Notes: generated by a model not told the origin, from the letters alone. 6,920 nt of DNA from Hyphomicrobiales bacterium (GCA_016201085.1 JACQDO010000234.1:1-6920); one strand, 5' to 3'; numbered from the stretch's first letter, positions 1-6,128 are shown. Program-made: numbers and translations.

Positions 1-525
1 CCGAACATCGAGGGCAAGGGAGCGGTGCGGCAGCGAGAACTGGTGATCAACAGCCTGCGCATGCGCCCCGACCGCATTGTGCTGGGCGAGGTCCGGGGCG
101 AAGAAGCCTTTGACATGTTGCAGGCGATGAACACCGGCCACGAAGGCTCGATGGCCACCATCCACGCCAATACGCCGCGCGACGCCATCACGCGTCTGGA
201 GCAGATGATCGGCATGGCCGGCCTGCCGATGACGGTGGCCTCGATCCGCGGTCAGATCGCCGGCGCCATCCAGCTGATCGTGCAGCTGTCGCGTCAGTCG
301 GACGGCAAACGCAAGATCACCTCGATCGCGGAAGTCACCGGGCTCGAAGGCGACATCATCCAGATGCAGGAGATCTTCAAATACGTACGCACCGGCACCG
401 CGCCCGACGGCACCGTGCAGGGCCATTTCCAGGCAACCGGCGTGCGCCCGCGCTTCCTCGGTCATCTCGCCACCCAGGGCATCAAGATCCCCGGCAGCTA
501 TTTCGACCCCACGCATCCGCTGTAA
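1..525 (+). CDS. cpaF: Tad/Flp pilus assembly ATPase CpaF (TadA), C-terminal part
   Basis: The reading frame is open from the first base, so the start and the Walker A region lie outside the window; 174 residues are visible. CpaF/TadA is the cytoplasmic hexameric secretion ATPase (GspE/VirB11 superfamily) that powers Flp pilus assembly. Visible family motifs are IEGKG near residues 3-7, [17 protein letters not shown] leading into the Walker B-like segment IVLGEVRG (26-33), and [19 protein letters not shown] (44-62), which contains the conserved His box. The C-terminal part ends in the family-typical GVRPRFL motif followed by a short tail. A GTG at 25 is only an internal Val codon, because homology continues upstream of it. 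The stop is six bases before tadB, so the two genes are almost certainly co-transcribed. Family assignment is very secure. Confidence 0.96.
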   Translation, partial: PNIEGKGAVRQRELVINSLRMRPDRIVLGEVRGEEAFDMLQAMNTGHEGSMATIHANTPRDAITRLEQMIGMAGLPMTVASIRGQIAGAIQLIVQLSRQSDGKRKITSIAEVTGLEGDIIQMQEIFKYVRTGTAPDGTVQGHFQATGVRPRFLGHLATQGIKIPGSYFDPTHPL

Positions 526-531
526 TCCGCC

Positions 532-1497
532 ATGACCGACTTCAACCCGATCTATCTGTTCTACCTGCTGATCGGCCTTTCGGCCGCGATGCTGGCGGAG
601 GGCGGTTATCTGCTGTTCTACAACAAGGCGTCCTATCGCAAGAACATCAACCGCCGTCTCAAGGTGATGGAAGACAAGCCGGATCGCGAAAGCGTGCTAG
701 TGCAGCTGCGGCGCGAGCGGGGCCTCACCAGCGGCGGCGACTACCGGCTGCCGCTGATCAATCTCAATCAACTGCTGCTGCAATCCGGGCTCTCCATCGG
801 CTTCACACGGCTGATGCTGTTCATCGCGATCGGTATGGTCGCATCGTTTTTCGGCACCATGGTGTTCGACGGAAAACTGTCGCATGCCCTTGCCGTCGCT
901 GCCTTCTGCGGCTTTGTGCTGCCGTTCATGGTGCTGCGGGTCCTGCGCGGGCGGCGGCAGAAGAAATTTGGCGCCCAGTTTCCCGACGCCATCGACATCA
1001 TTGTGCGCTCGTTGCGCGCCGGTCACCCGGTGCCGATCGCCATCAACATGGTGGCGCGCGAGATGCCCGATCCGATTGGCACCGAGTTCGGCATCGTCAC
1101 CGACGAGATCACCTACGGCGCCGACCTGGAAACCGCGATGCGCAGTCTGTTTTTCCGTGTCGGTAGCGACGACCTGCCGCTATTCGTGACCGCGGTGGCA
1201 ATTCAGGGCTCGACTGGTGGCAATCTCGGCGAAATCCTCGAGAACTTGTCGGCGGTGATCCGCCAGCGCTTCAAGATGCGCCGCAAGATCCGCGCGCTGG
1301 CCGCCGAAGGCCGCGCCTCGGCGCTGATCCTGTCCTCGCTGCCGATCGGCATGTTCGCGGTCATCAATTTTGTGACGCCGGATTTCTACGCCAGCGTCTG
1401 GGATCAGAGCCTGACCAAGATCGGCCTGGTGCTGGCGGGCAGCTGGATGGGCATCGGCAATTTCGTCATGTACCGCCTGGTCAACTTCAAGATATGA
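532..1497 (+). CDS. tadB: Tad pilus inner-membrane platform protein TadB
   Basis: This 321-residue protein is of normal length for TadB, a polytopic inner-membrane protein that forms the Flp pilus assembly platform with TadC and couples to the CpaF ATPase. Hydrophobic segments lie at about 7-29, 92-112, 117-138, 263-283 and 295-316. The cytoplasmic type II secretion F domain (GspF-like) spans about 147-278. Recognisable stretches are QFPDAIDIIVRSLRAGHPV (149-167) and VAIQGSTGGNLGEILENLS (222-240), the signature region of T2SSF domains. The ATG at 532 lies six bases after cpaF. No strong Shine-Dalgarno sequence is visible, which suits translational coupling. Position second after cpaF and before tadC supports TadB over other GspF homologues. 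Confidence 0.95.
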   Translation: MTDFNPIYLFYLLIGLSAAMLAEGGYLLFYNKASYRKNINRRLKVMEDKPDRESVLVQLRRERGLTSGGDYRLPLINLNQLLLQSGLSIGFTRLMLFIAIGMVASFFGTMVFDGKLSHALAVAAFCGFVLPFMVLRVLRGRRQKKFGAQFPDAIDIIVRSLRAGHPVPIAINMVAREMPDPIGTEFGIVTDEITYGADLETAMRSLFFRVGSDDLPLFVTAVAIQGSTGGNLGEILENLSAVIRQRFKMRRKIRALAAEGRASALILSSLPIGMFAVINFVTPDFYASVWDQSLTKIGLVLAGSWMGIGNFVMYRLVNFKI

Positions 1498-1514
1498 AGG
1501 TCAAGATCTGAGCC

Positions 1515-2480
1515 ATGGACATCATCTCCTACACGCTCAGCAATATGTTCCGCGACAACGCCAGCATGCTGATGGCGTTGCTGGTGTTCCTCGCCACCGG
1601 CACCATTGCGTTCGCGGTGATGGCCTTCGCGCGCGTGCGCGGCGCGGTCAAGAAGCGCACCTCGCGCATCCTGGACGACGAGCGTGCATCCCAGTCGACT
1701 CGCTCGCTGCGCTATTCGAGCCTCAAGGCGGTGACCCAGCTCTTGGAATACACCACCAAGCATTACGCCGCGACCAATGACGACAATATGAAGGTGCTGC
1801 GCCGCCGCCTGATCCAGGCCGGCATTTACGATGAGCGCGGCGTCGCCTTCTTCTTCATCGCGCGCACCGCGCTGGCGGTCGGTCTGGCCTTCGCTTTGTT
1901 CGTGTTTGGGCCGCTGCTGATCTCGCAAGGCGGCTCATTCTTCTGGTTGATGGTGATCGTCGGCGGCATCGTCGGCTATGTCGCGCCCAGCATCTATATC
2001 GACCGGCGTATTGCCGCCCGCAAGGACGAGCACCGCGGCGGCTTTCCGGATTTCATGGACCTGCTGGTGGTGTGCGCGGATTCTGGGCTGTCGATGGAAG
2101 CCTCGTTCGAGCGCGTCGGCCGCGAGCTCGGCGACAGCTATCCGTCGCTGACCGCCAATATCCACATGACAAATCTGGAAATTCGCGCCGGCAAGAACCT
2201 CAAGGATGCGCTGGAGCGCTTCGCCGAACGGCTGGCGCTGGAGGAGGCGCGCGCGTTCGCCACTTTGATCAACCAGTCGATCGATCTCGGCTCCAGCATC
2301 ACCGATGCGCTGCGGGTCTACAGCGACGACATGCGCCATAAGCGGCTCTCGCGCGCCGAGGAAAAGGCCTATGCGCTGCCGGCCAAGCTGGCACTGCCGA
2401 TGATGCTCTGCATCTTCCCGGTGATATTCGTGGTCATTCTACTGCCGGTATTTGTGCGTCTCAGCGTGGGCAATTTCTGA
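1515..2480 (+). CDS. tadC: Tad pilus inner-membrane platform protein TadC
   Basis: This 321-residue protein is the second GspF-like membrane component of the Flp pilus machine and a partner of TadB. Hydrophobic segments are at about 17-38, 111-135, 142-163 and 292-315. The T2SSF domain covers about 176-304, with FPDFMDLLVVCADSGLSME (177-195) and ALEEARAFATLINQSIDLG (241-259) matching the TadC pattern. The start at 1515 is preceded by GAAGG (1496-1500) at a long 14-base spacing, so initiation may rely on coupling to tadB, whose stop is 17 bases upstream. TadC is told apart from TadB by gene order and by its long N-terminal part before the F domain. The equal length of the two proteins is coincidental to the family's usual 300-330 range. 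Confidence 0.95.
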   Translation: MDIISYTLSNMFRDNASMLMALLVFLATGTIAFAVMAFARVRGAVKKRTSRILDDERASQSTRSLRYSSLKAVTQLLEYTTKHYAATNDDNMKVLRRRLIQAGIYDERGVAFFFIARTALAVGLAFALFVFGPLLISQGGSFFWLMVIVGGIVGYVAPSIYIDRRIAARKDEHRGGFPDFMDLLVVCADSGLSMEASFERVGRELGDSYPSLTANIHMTNLEIRAGKNLKDALERFAERLALEEARAFATLINQSIDLGSSITDALRVYSDDMRHKRLSRAEEKAYALPAKLALPMMLCIFPVIFVVILLPVFVRLSVGNF

Positions 2481-2488
2481 GCGTCCGC

Positions 2489-2502
2489 CCGGCCCGTGCC
2501 GG
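2489..2502 (+). other. Small GC-rich hairpin after tadC
   Basis: CCGGC (2489-2493) and GCCGG (2498-2502) form a 5-bp stem around a CCGT loop, eight bases after the tadC stop. No T-run follows, so it is not a convincing terminator. It may be a mild attenuator or mRNA-stability structure between tadC and tadD, or mere chance in GC-rich DNA. Confidence 0.25.
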
Positions 2503-2576
2503 ATGAAGAATTCGTTAACTACCATCCTCTAGCCTGACGGACGTCCCACACCCGGGCGTTTCCGACAGGCTTTGTC

Positions 2577-3155
2577 ATGCGTAATGGATTAGCCCGAGCG
2601 CTGCTTGTTGCGGTCGCCGCCGTGTGGCTGGCGGGCTGCAATACCGACGGCAGCTATTCCAACCTGTTCGACTCGAAGACGCCTGGCACCGATGCCTTCG
2701 CCTCGGCGCCGGCGGCCGGCGATCTCGACACCGCCTCGATCGGCACATCGGCCCCGGCCGCGCCGGGTCTGCTCGGTGGCGATCCGAACGACGACCTGAG
2801 CGTCGGCAAGAAGTACTATCGCGCGGCGAATTTCGGTTTGGCGGAAAAGCATTTCCGCCGCGCGGTCGAGAACCATCCGCGCGATGCGGAAGCCTGGCTT
2901 GGGCTGGCGGCTTCCTACGACCGCCTGCGCCGTTTCGAGTTTGCCGATCGCGCTTACGGCCAAGCCATCGGCATAGCCGGGCCGACGGTCGAGATCCTCA
3001 ACAACCAGGGCTATTCCTACATGCTGCGCGGCGACTATAAGCGCGCGCGCGAGAAACTGACCGTGGCGCAGCGACAGGATCCGCGCAATAAATACGTGGC
3101 CAATAACCTCCAGCTGCTGGAGGACAGTGCGCGCAAGGGCAAGGCGATCGAATAA
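2577..3155 (+). CDS. tadD: TPR-repeat lipoprotein, TadD type
   Basis: This 192-residue protein has a lipoprotein signal peptide: a short basic N-terminus, a hydrophobic run at 9-19 and the lipobox LAGC with Cys21 as the predicted lipidated residue. A low-complexity Ala/Gly/Pro/Asp linker (about 30-72) follows, then three tetratricopeptide-like repeats at about 75-101, 104-137 and 138-170 (for example AEAWLGLAASYDRLRRFEFA and LNNQGYSYMLRGDYKRA). TadD proteins are TPR lipoproteins of Flp pilus systems, thought to help the outer-membrane secretin assemble or stay stable. The N-terminal region is family-variable, so the call rests on the lipobox, the TPRs and the position after tadC. The ATG at 2577 is preceded by ACAGG (2565-2569) at seven bases. 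The 96-base gap after tadC leaves room for its own promoter. Confidence 0.88.
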   Translation: MRNGLARALLVAVAAVWLAGCNTDGSYSNLFDSKTPGTDAFASAPAAGDLDTASIGTSAPAAPGLLGGDPNDDLSVGKKYYRAANFGLAEKHFRRAVENHPRDAEAWLGLAASYDRLRRFEFADRAYGQAIGIAGPTVEILNNQGYSYMLRGDYKRAREKLTVAQRQDPRNKYVANNLQLLEDSARKGKAIE

Positions 3156-3184
3156 CGGCGAGGCTCGCCAGATATCGCGCTCCG

Positions 3185-3220
3185 CTATGCCCAGCCATTA
3201 TGCGGGGCATAGGTGTCTTT
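3185..3220 (+). terminator. Possible rho-independent terminator after tadD
   Basis: CTATGCCC (3185-3192) is exactly complementary to GGGCATAG (3205-3212), giving an 8-bp stem with a 12-base loop. It is followed by GTGTCTTT (3213-3220), a weak T-rich tail. It begins 29 bases after the tadD stop and precedes a mainly non-coding stretch, a fitting place for the tad operon to end. The long loop and short T tract make it an imperfect intrinsic terminator. Confidence 0.45.
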
Positions 3221-3273
3221 ATCGCCCGCCCGCCCGCAACATCGTTCACCGCTTAAAATTCCGGTTTCCGGTG

Positions 3274-3283
3274 TCCTTAAGGA
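3274..3283. promoter_or_regulatory. Palindrome TCCTTAAGGA upstream of the small zinc-ribbon gene
   Basis: A perfect 10-bp palindrome lies 45 bases before the zinc-ribbon start codon. Two CCGG tetramers separated by TTT sit just upstream (3261-3271). It could be an operator, or part of the promoter region of the small gene. No convincing -35/-10 pair can be assigned here. Confidence 0.2.
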
Positions 3284-3328
3284 AATTCCCGTAGTTGCCG
3301 GCCTGCATCGCTCCGCCATATTCGCGAT

Positions 3329-3505
3329 ATGGAAAGCGACCCGCAACAGCGGCCCCCCGACTGCACCTGCGATGGCGAAGGCCTGCAGCTCGTCAGCAGC
3401 GTGCCGCGTGTCGGTGCGCTGCCCGAGCTGTACACCTATCGCTGCGAGGCGTGCGGCCACGTCAAGACGCGCGAGGTTGGAATAAACGACAAGCGCAAAC
3501 GGTGA
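3329..3505 (+). CDS. Small zinc-ribbon-like protein, 58 residues
   Basis: An ATG at 3329 opens a 58-codon frame ending at TGA 3503-3505. The upstream in-frame stop (TAA 3278-3280) leaves this ATG as the only standard start. The product has Cys12-x-Cys14 near the N-terminus and Cys39-x-x-Cys42 in YRCEACGHVKTREV (37-50), with a central segment LVSSVPRVGALPELYTY (21-37). Two cysteine pairs and an aromatic-plus-CxxCGH knuckle suggest a zinc ribbon or rubredoxin-like metal site. The first pair has one intervening residue, not the usual two. The C-terminus is basic (NDKRKR). I recall similar short proteins in Bradyrhizobium relatives, but cannot search. No clear Shine-Dalgarno sequence is present. 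The gene stands alone between the tad operon and the repeat array, and its function is unknown. Confidence 0.68.
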   Translation: MESDPQQRPPDCTCDGEGLQLVSSVPRVGALPELYTYRCEACGHVKTREVGINDKRKR

Positions 3506-3567
3506 GTGGCCGCCCCGCGTTGTCGCCTTGATCCGGCGACCCATCGACTATCGTTGCCGTGCCCGGC

Positions 3568-3711
3568 CATAGCCATCCGAAGGACGGCGTCGCTTCGCTC
3601 GCCCATAGCCATCCGAAGGACGGCGTCGCTTCGCTCGCCCATAGCCGTCCGAAGGACGGCGTCGCTTCGCTCGCCCATAGCCGTCCGAAGGACGGCGTCG
3701 CTTCGCTCGCG
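3568..3711. repeat. Four tandem copies of a 36-bp unit
   Basis: Units run 3568-3603, 3604-3639, 3640-3675 and 3676-3711. They are nearly identical: copies 1 and 2 read CATAGCCATCC and copies 3 and 4 read CATAGCCGTCC at the same place, and the last base of copy 4 differs (G for C). Each unit contains a dyad. In copies 3 and 4 it is perfect, GCCGTCC-GAA-GGACGGC (3644-3660 in copy 3). In copies 1 and 2 one pair is a mismatch on this strand but a G-U wobble in RNA from the other strand. The length is a multiple of three and no stops occur in several frames, so it creates artificial ORFs (+ strand HSHPKDGVASLA; - strand SEATPSFGRLWA or ERSDAVLRTAMG). Such peptides recur, as I recall, in hypothetical proteins of Bradyrhizobium-like genomes, which suggests a dispersed repeat family. 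Confidence 0.93.
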
Positions 3712-3777
3712 ACCGAAATGATCTGGCCGAGCACGACGATTCTTCCGATACATGCCGGCTTCACGCCTTAAACTTTA

Positions 3778-3806
3778 TTGTCTGGCGCGGTGAATATGCG
3801 AATATT
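3778..3806 (+). promoter_or_regulatory. Candidate sigma-70-type promoter for the ABC substrate-binding gene
   Basis: TTGTCT (3778-3783) and AATATT (3801-3806) match the -35 and -10 consensus at four of six bases each, with an ideal 17-base spacer. The segment is AT-rich relative to its surroundings and lies about 110 bases before the start codon. A direct repeat of GAATAT (3792-3797 and 3800-3805) overlaps the -10 and might bind a regulator. This is inferred from consensus only. Confidence 0.33.
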
Positions 3807-3904
3807 GCCAAACATGTGGGGTTGATCCGGGGATAGGGTCGCTAGAGGCGGCCGCCGGTCGTGCCCATCGATTTCCCGGCCATAAGGGAAACGACGGACA
3901 AACA

Positions 3905-3910
3905 GGGAGG
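3905..3910 (+). promoter_or_regulatory. Strong Shine-Dalgarno GGGAGG deciding the start at 3916
   Basis: GGGAGG with a following AA lies five bases before the ATG at 3916. It is the best ribosome binding site in the window and selects this ATG over the in-frame ATG at 3934, which has no comparable sequence upstream. Confidence 0.8.
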
Positions 3911-3915
3911 AATTC

Positions 3916-5178
3916 ATGAGGAACGGCAAGTCAATGCTATCGCGCCGCGCGCTGCTGAAGGCGGGCGCGGCGATCGGCATTCTTCCTGCGGGGCGGGTGT
4001 TCGCGCAATCGTCGGAGCCGCTTCGCATCGGCTTCCTCACCGTCCTCACCGGTCCGCTTGCGGCCGGCGGCAAGCAGCAGGAAGAGGGCGCCGCGCTCTT
4101 CCTCAAGGAACGCAACGGCACGATCGCCGGCCGCAAGGTCGAGCTGCTCACCCAGGACACCGCTGGCAATCCGGCGCTGGCCAAGACCAAGATGCAGGAG
4201 TTGGCGGAACGCCACAAAGTGCATGTGGCCATCGGCCCGCTGGCGACCAACGAGGCGCTGGCGATGGACAGCTACCTGCGCGAGTCAAAGACGCCGCTCA
4301 TCACGACCACGTCGTCGGCAACCGTCGATCTGAAAGCGCGCCAGCCGCATCCTTATGTCCTGCACGCATTCGGCACCGCGCCGCAGGTGACCTATCCGCT
4401 CGGCGACTTCGCGGCGAAGGAGCTCAAGTTCAAGAGGATAGCCATCGTCGCCGAGGACTTCACCTACGGTCACGAGGGCGCCGGCGGTTTCCATCTCGCT
4501 TTCGAAGCGGGCGGCGGCAAGATCGTGCAGAAGCTATGGCCGCCGCTCAACGCGCCGGAATACGCGCCCTATCTGGCGCAGATCAAGCCGGACGTGGACG
4601 CCATCTACACCGGCTTTGCGGGCGCCAATCCGCTGCGCTTCCTCAAGCAGTTCGCCGACTACGGGCTGAAGGGCAAGATTGCCGTGCTCGGCAACACCAC
4701 CATGACCGACGAGGGCATCCTCAGAGTGATGGGCGATGAGGCGGACGGTGTCTACAGCGCCGGCTGGTACGCCGCCGGTCTCGATACCCCGGACAACAAG
4801 AAGTTCGTCGCCGCCATCAACGCCGAATACAAGCACGATCCCGGCTTCTACACCGCGGGACCCTACACCGCGCTGCTCATCATCGAGGAGGCGCTCAAGA
4901 CCACCGGCGGCAAGACCGACGATGCGGCGGCCTTCCTGAAAGCCCTGCACGGCGTGCAGTTGACGCGCGGGCCGGCGGGCCCGATCAAGCTCGATGAGTA
5001 CAGCAACCCGATCATGGACATCCACATCCGTAAGGTCGCGCGCGTGAACGGCAAGCTCACCAACACCATCCTCAAGACCTATCCGAAGGTGAATCAGTTC
5101 TGGACTTACGATCCCAAAATGGCCGTCCAGCAGCCGGTGTTCTCGCGCGATTTCCCGCCGAGCAAGTACCTCGAATAG
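3916..5178 (+). CDS. ABC transporter substrate-binding protein, branched-chain amino acid (LivJ) type, Tat-exported
   Basis: This 420-residue periplasmic binding protein belongs to the Peripla_BP_6/type 1 fold family that delivers small substrates (branched-chain amino acids, amides, aromatic acids) to Liv-type ABC importers. The N-terminus has a twin-arginine motif SRRALLK (9-15), a hydrophobic run and a likely cleavage after VFA (28-30), so export by Tat is expected. The mature domain starts with PLRIGFLTVLTGPLAAGGK (35-53), typical of the family, and continues with AIGPLATNEALA (105-116), PLITTTSSA (127-135) and FKRIAIVAEDFTYG (172-185). The protein is full length. No permease or ATPase gene lies in the window, so it is an orphan here. 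The ligand cannot be deduced from sequence. Low sequence constraint on ligand residues in this family makes finer naming unsafe. Confidence 0.93.
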   Translation: MRNGKSMLSRRALLKAGAAIGILPAGRVFAQSSEPLRIGFLTVLTGPLAAGGKQQEEGAALFLKERNGTIAGRKVELLTQDTAGNPALAKTKMQELAERHKVHVAIGPLATNEALAMDSYLRESKTPLITTTSSATVDLKARQPHPYVLHAFGTAPQVTYPLGDFAAKELKFKRIAIVAEDFTYGHEGAGGFHLAFEAGGGKIVQKLWPPLNAPEYAPYLAQIKPDVDAIYTGFAGANPLRFLKQFADYGLKGKIAVLGNTTMTDEGILRVMGDEADGVYSAGWYAAGLDTPDNKKFVAAINAEYKHDPGFYTAGPYTALLIIEEALKTTGGKTDDAAAFLKALHGVQLTRGPAGPIKLDEYSNPIMDIHIRKVARVNGKLTNTILKTYPKVNQFWTYDPKMAVQQPVFSRDFPPSKYLE

Positions 5179-5185
5179 CGCTCAC

Positions 5186-5272
5186 CGTCATTGCGGGACG
5201 GCGCCAACGGGTTCGGCCCGGTTGGGCCGGCCCGATGACAGGCTCCGGGATCGCTCGAGCCCCGGAATGACG
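5186..5272. repeat. 87-bp imperfect palindromic element (REP/MITE-like) after the substrate-binding gene
   Basis: The ends CGTCATTGCGGG (5186-5197) and CCCGGAATGACG (5261-5272) are inverted repeats matching at 11 of 12 positions. The interior holds a second dyad, CCAACGGG (5204-5211) against CCCGGTTGG (5217-5225, one-base bulge), and the perfect palindrome GGGCCGGCCC (5224-5233). It starts seven bases after the stop codon at 5178. CGTCATT... ends with a GC-rich interior resemble intergenic palindromes common in alphaproteobacteria. It may work as a transcript-end or mRNA-stabilising structure. No open reading frame or transposase is present. Confidence 0.6.
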
Positions 5273-5301
5273 ATTTGCCTGGCCTTGGCTTAATGGTTAA
5301 G

Positions 5302-5317
5302 TGGTCATGCATGACCA
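5302..5317. promoter_or_regulatory. Perfect 16-bp palindrome over the SDR start codon
   Basis: TGGTCATGCATGACCA reads identically on both strands with no spacer, and includes the ATG at 5311. As DNA it could be an operator for a dimeric repressor. As RNA it could fold over the start codon. Neither role is demonstrated. Confidence 0.45.
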
Positions 5318-6111
5318 GTCTCCGCCCCATCACGGTCATCACCGGCGCGTCAGCCGGAATCGGCGCAGAGCTGGCGCGCGTGTTCGCGCGCCACGGTCAT
5401 GAACTGGCGCTGGTGGCGCGGCGCGAGGATCGCTTGCGCGCGCTTGCCGACGAAATCGCCGCGACCGGCGCGCGCAAGCCGATCGTGATCGTGGCCGACC
5501 TGACGCAGGGCGATGCCGCCCGGCGGATCGGCGAAGCGCTCGCCGCGCAAGGCGCCGAGCCGCAATTCATGGTCAACAATGCCGGCTTCGGCCTGGTCGG
5601 TTCGGCCGCATCGCGCGACCGCGACGAGCAGCTGGCTATGATCGACCTCAATGTGCGCGCTTTGACCTCGCTCTCGCTCGCCTTTGTCGACAGCCTCGCG
5701 CGTCACCGCGGCGGCCTGCTCAATGTTGGTTCGATGGCCGGCTTCATGCCAGGGCCGGGCATGGCGGTGTATTACGCCGGCAAGGCCTATGTGCTGTCGT
5801 TCACCGAGGCGCTGCACAGCGAGCTTAAAAGCCGCGGCGTGCGCGTCAGCGTACTCTGTCCGGGGCCGGTGCCGACCGAATTCGCCGATCGCGCCGGCGC
5901 CAAGAAAGGGCTGGCGCCCAATATTCTCACCCAGTCCGCCGAGTTTGTCGCGCAACAGGGTTTTGACGGCTTGATGCAAGGCCGGCGCGTCATAGTGCCC
6001 GGCACGCTCAACAAACTGATCATCATGTTGATTCGCCTGTTCCCGCGCAGCCTGCTGCTGGCGATCATCGATTCCCGGCAGGCTCGGCGCCGCTCCGCGC
6101 ACGGGACATGA
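5311..6111 (+). CDS. Short-chain dehydrogenase/reductase (SDR), DltE-like (COG0300)
   Basis: From the ATG at 5311 this is a 266-residue NAD(P)-dependent oxidoreductase of the classical SDR family. The nucleotide-binding motif TGASAGIG (11-18) lies close to the N-terminus, as expected, and Arg37-Arg38 after the second beta strand suggest NADP preference. NNAGFG is at 89-94. The catalytic tetrad is complete: Asn114, Ser141 (in NVGSMAGF), Tyr154 and Lys158 (YYAGKAY). PGPVPTEF (184-191) is the usual region after the active site. The C-terminus has a hydrophobic, basic stretch (LIIMLIRLFPRSLLLAI) that could associate with membrane. Upstream in-frame ATG 5293 or TTG 5275 would add 6 or 12 residues. 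5311 is preferred because family members begin just before the Rossmann strand, with a weak AAGTGG (5299-5304) before it. The substrate is unknown. Confidence 0.9.
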   Translation: MTSLRPITVITGASAGIGAELARVFARHGHELALVARREDRLRALADEIAATGARKPIVIVADLTQGDAARRIGEALAAQGAEPQFMVNNAGFGLVGSAASRDRDEQLAMIDLNVRALTSLSLAFVDSLARHRGGLLNVGSMAGFMPGPGMAVYYAGKAYVLSFTEALHSELKSRGVRVSVLCPGPVPTEFADRAGAKKGLAPNILTQSAEFVAQQGFDGLMQGRRVIVPGTLNKLIIMLIRLFPRSLLLAIIDSRQARRRSAHGT

Positions 6112-6128
6112 TTCCGTCGCTCATATTG

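Larger units (their letters stand above)
3506..3915. other. Non-coding region of 410 bases between the zinc-ribbon gene and the ABC substrate-binding gene
   Basis: Open frames on both strands here are by-products of the 36-bp repeat and carry no recognisable domain. In order, the stretch holds a 6-bp hairpin GTCGCC/GGCGAC (3522-3527 and 3535-3540, 7-base loop) shortly after the small gene, and the four-copy repeat (3568-3711). After these come a candidate promoter (3778-3806), the 10-bp palindrome GGCGGCCGCC (3847-3856), and a leader hairpin TTTCCC/GGGAAA (3872-3877 and 3886-3891). The ribosome binding site of the next gene ends the stretch. Confidence 0.75.

Noticed and set aside
2489..2502. 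Strong terminator between tadC and tadD
   Set aside because: The stem is only 5 bp and no T-run follows. It is kept only as a low-confidence hairpin.
2624..3040. Alternative + strand frame within tadD
   Set aside because: It reads as low-complexity Arg-rich sequence. The tadD frame has a lipobox and TPRs and spans the whole region.
3568..3711. CRISPR array, suggested by a repeat unit of 36 bp
   Set aside because: The copies are directly adjacent with no unique spacers, and no cas genes are present. A 36-bp period is coincidental.
3436..3764. Repeat-containing proteins on the - strand (SEATPSFG and ERSDAVLR peptides) and on the + strand (HSHPKDGVASLA)
   Set aside because: Several frames on both strands are open at once simply because the 36-bp unit is a multiple of three without stops. 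There is no ribosome binding site, domain or non-repeat conserved part. They are treated as artefacts of the repeat.
3861..4739. 292-codon open frame on the + strand overlapping the substrate-binding gene
   Set aside because: Its product is Arg/Gly/His-rich with no family motifs, and the overlapping frame encodes a clear full-length Peripla_BP_6 protein with a strong ribosome binding site. It is a GC-bias shadow.
5350..6102. 250-codon open frame on the - strand opposite the SDR gene
   Set aside because: No domain is recognisable, whereas the + strand frame carries every SDR motif.
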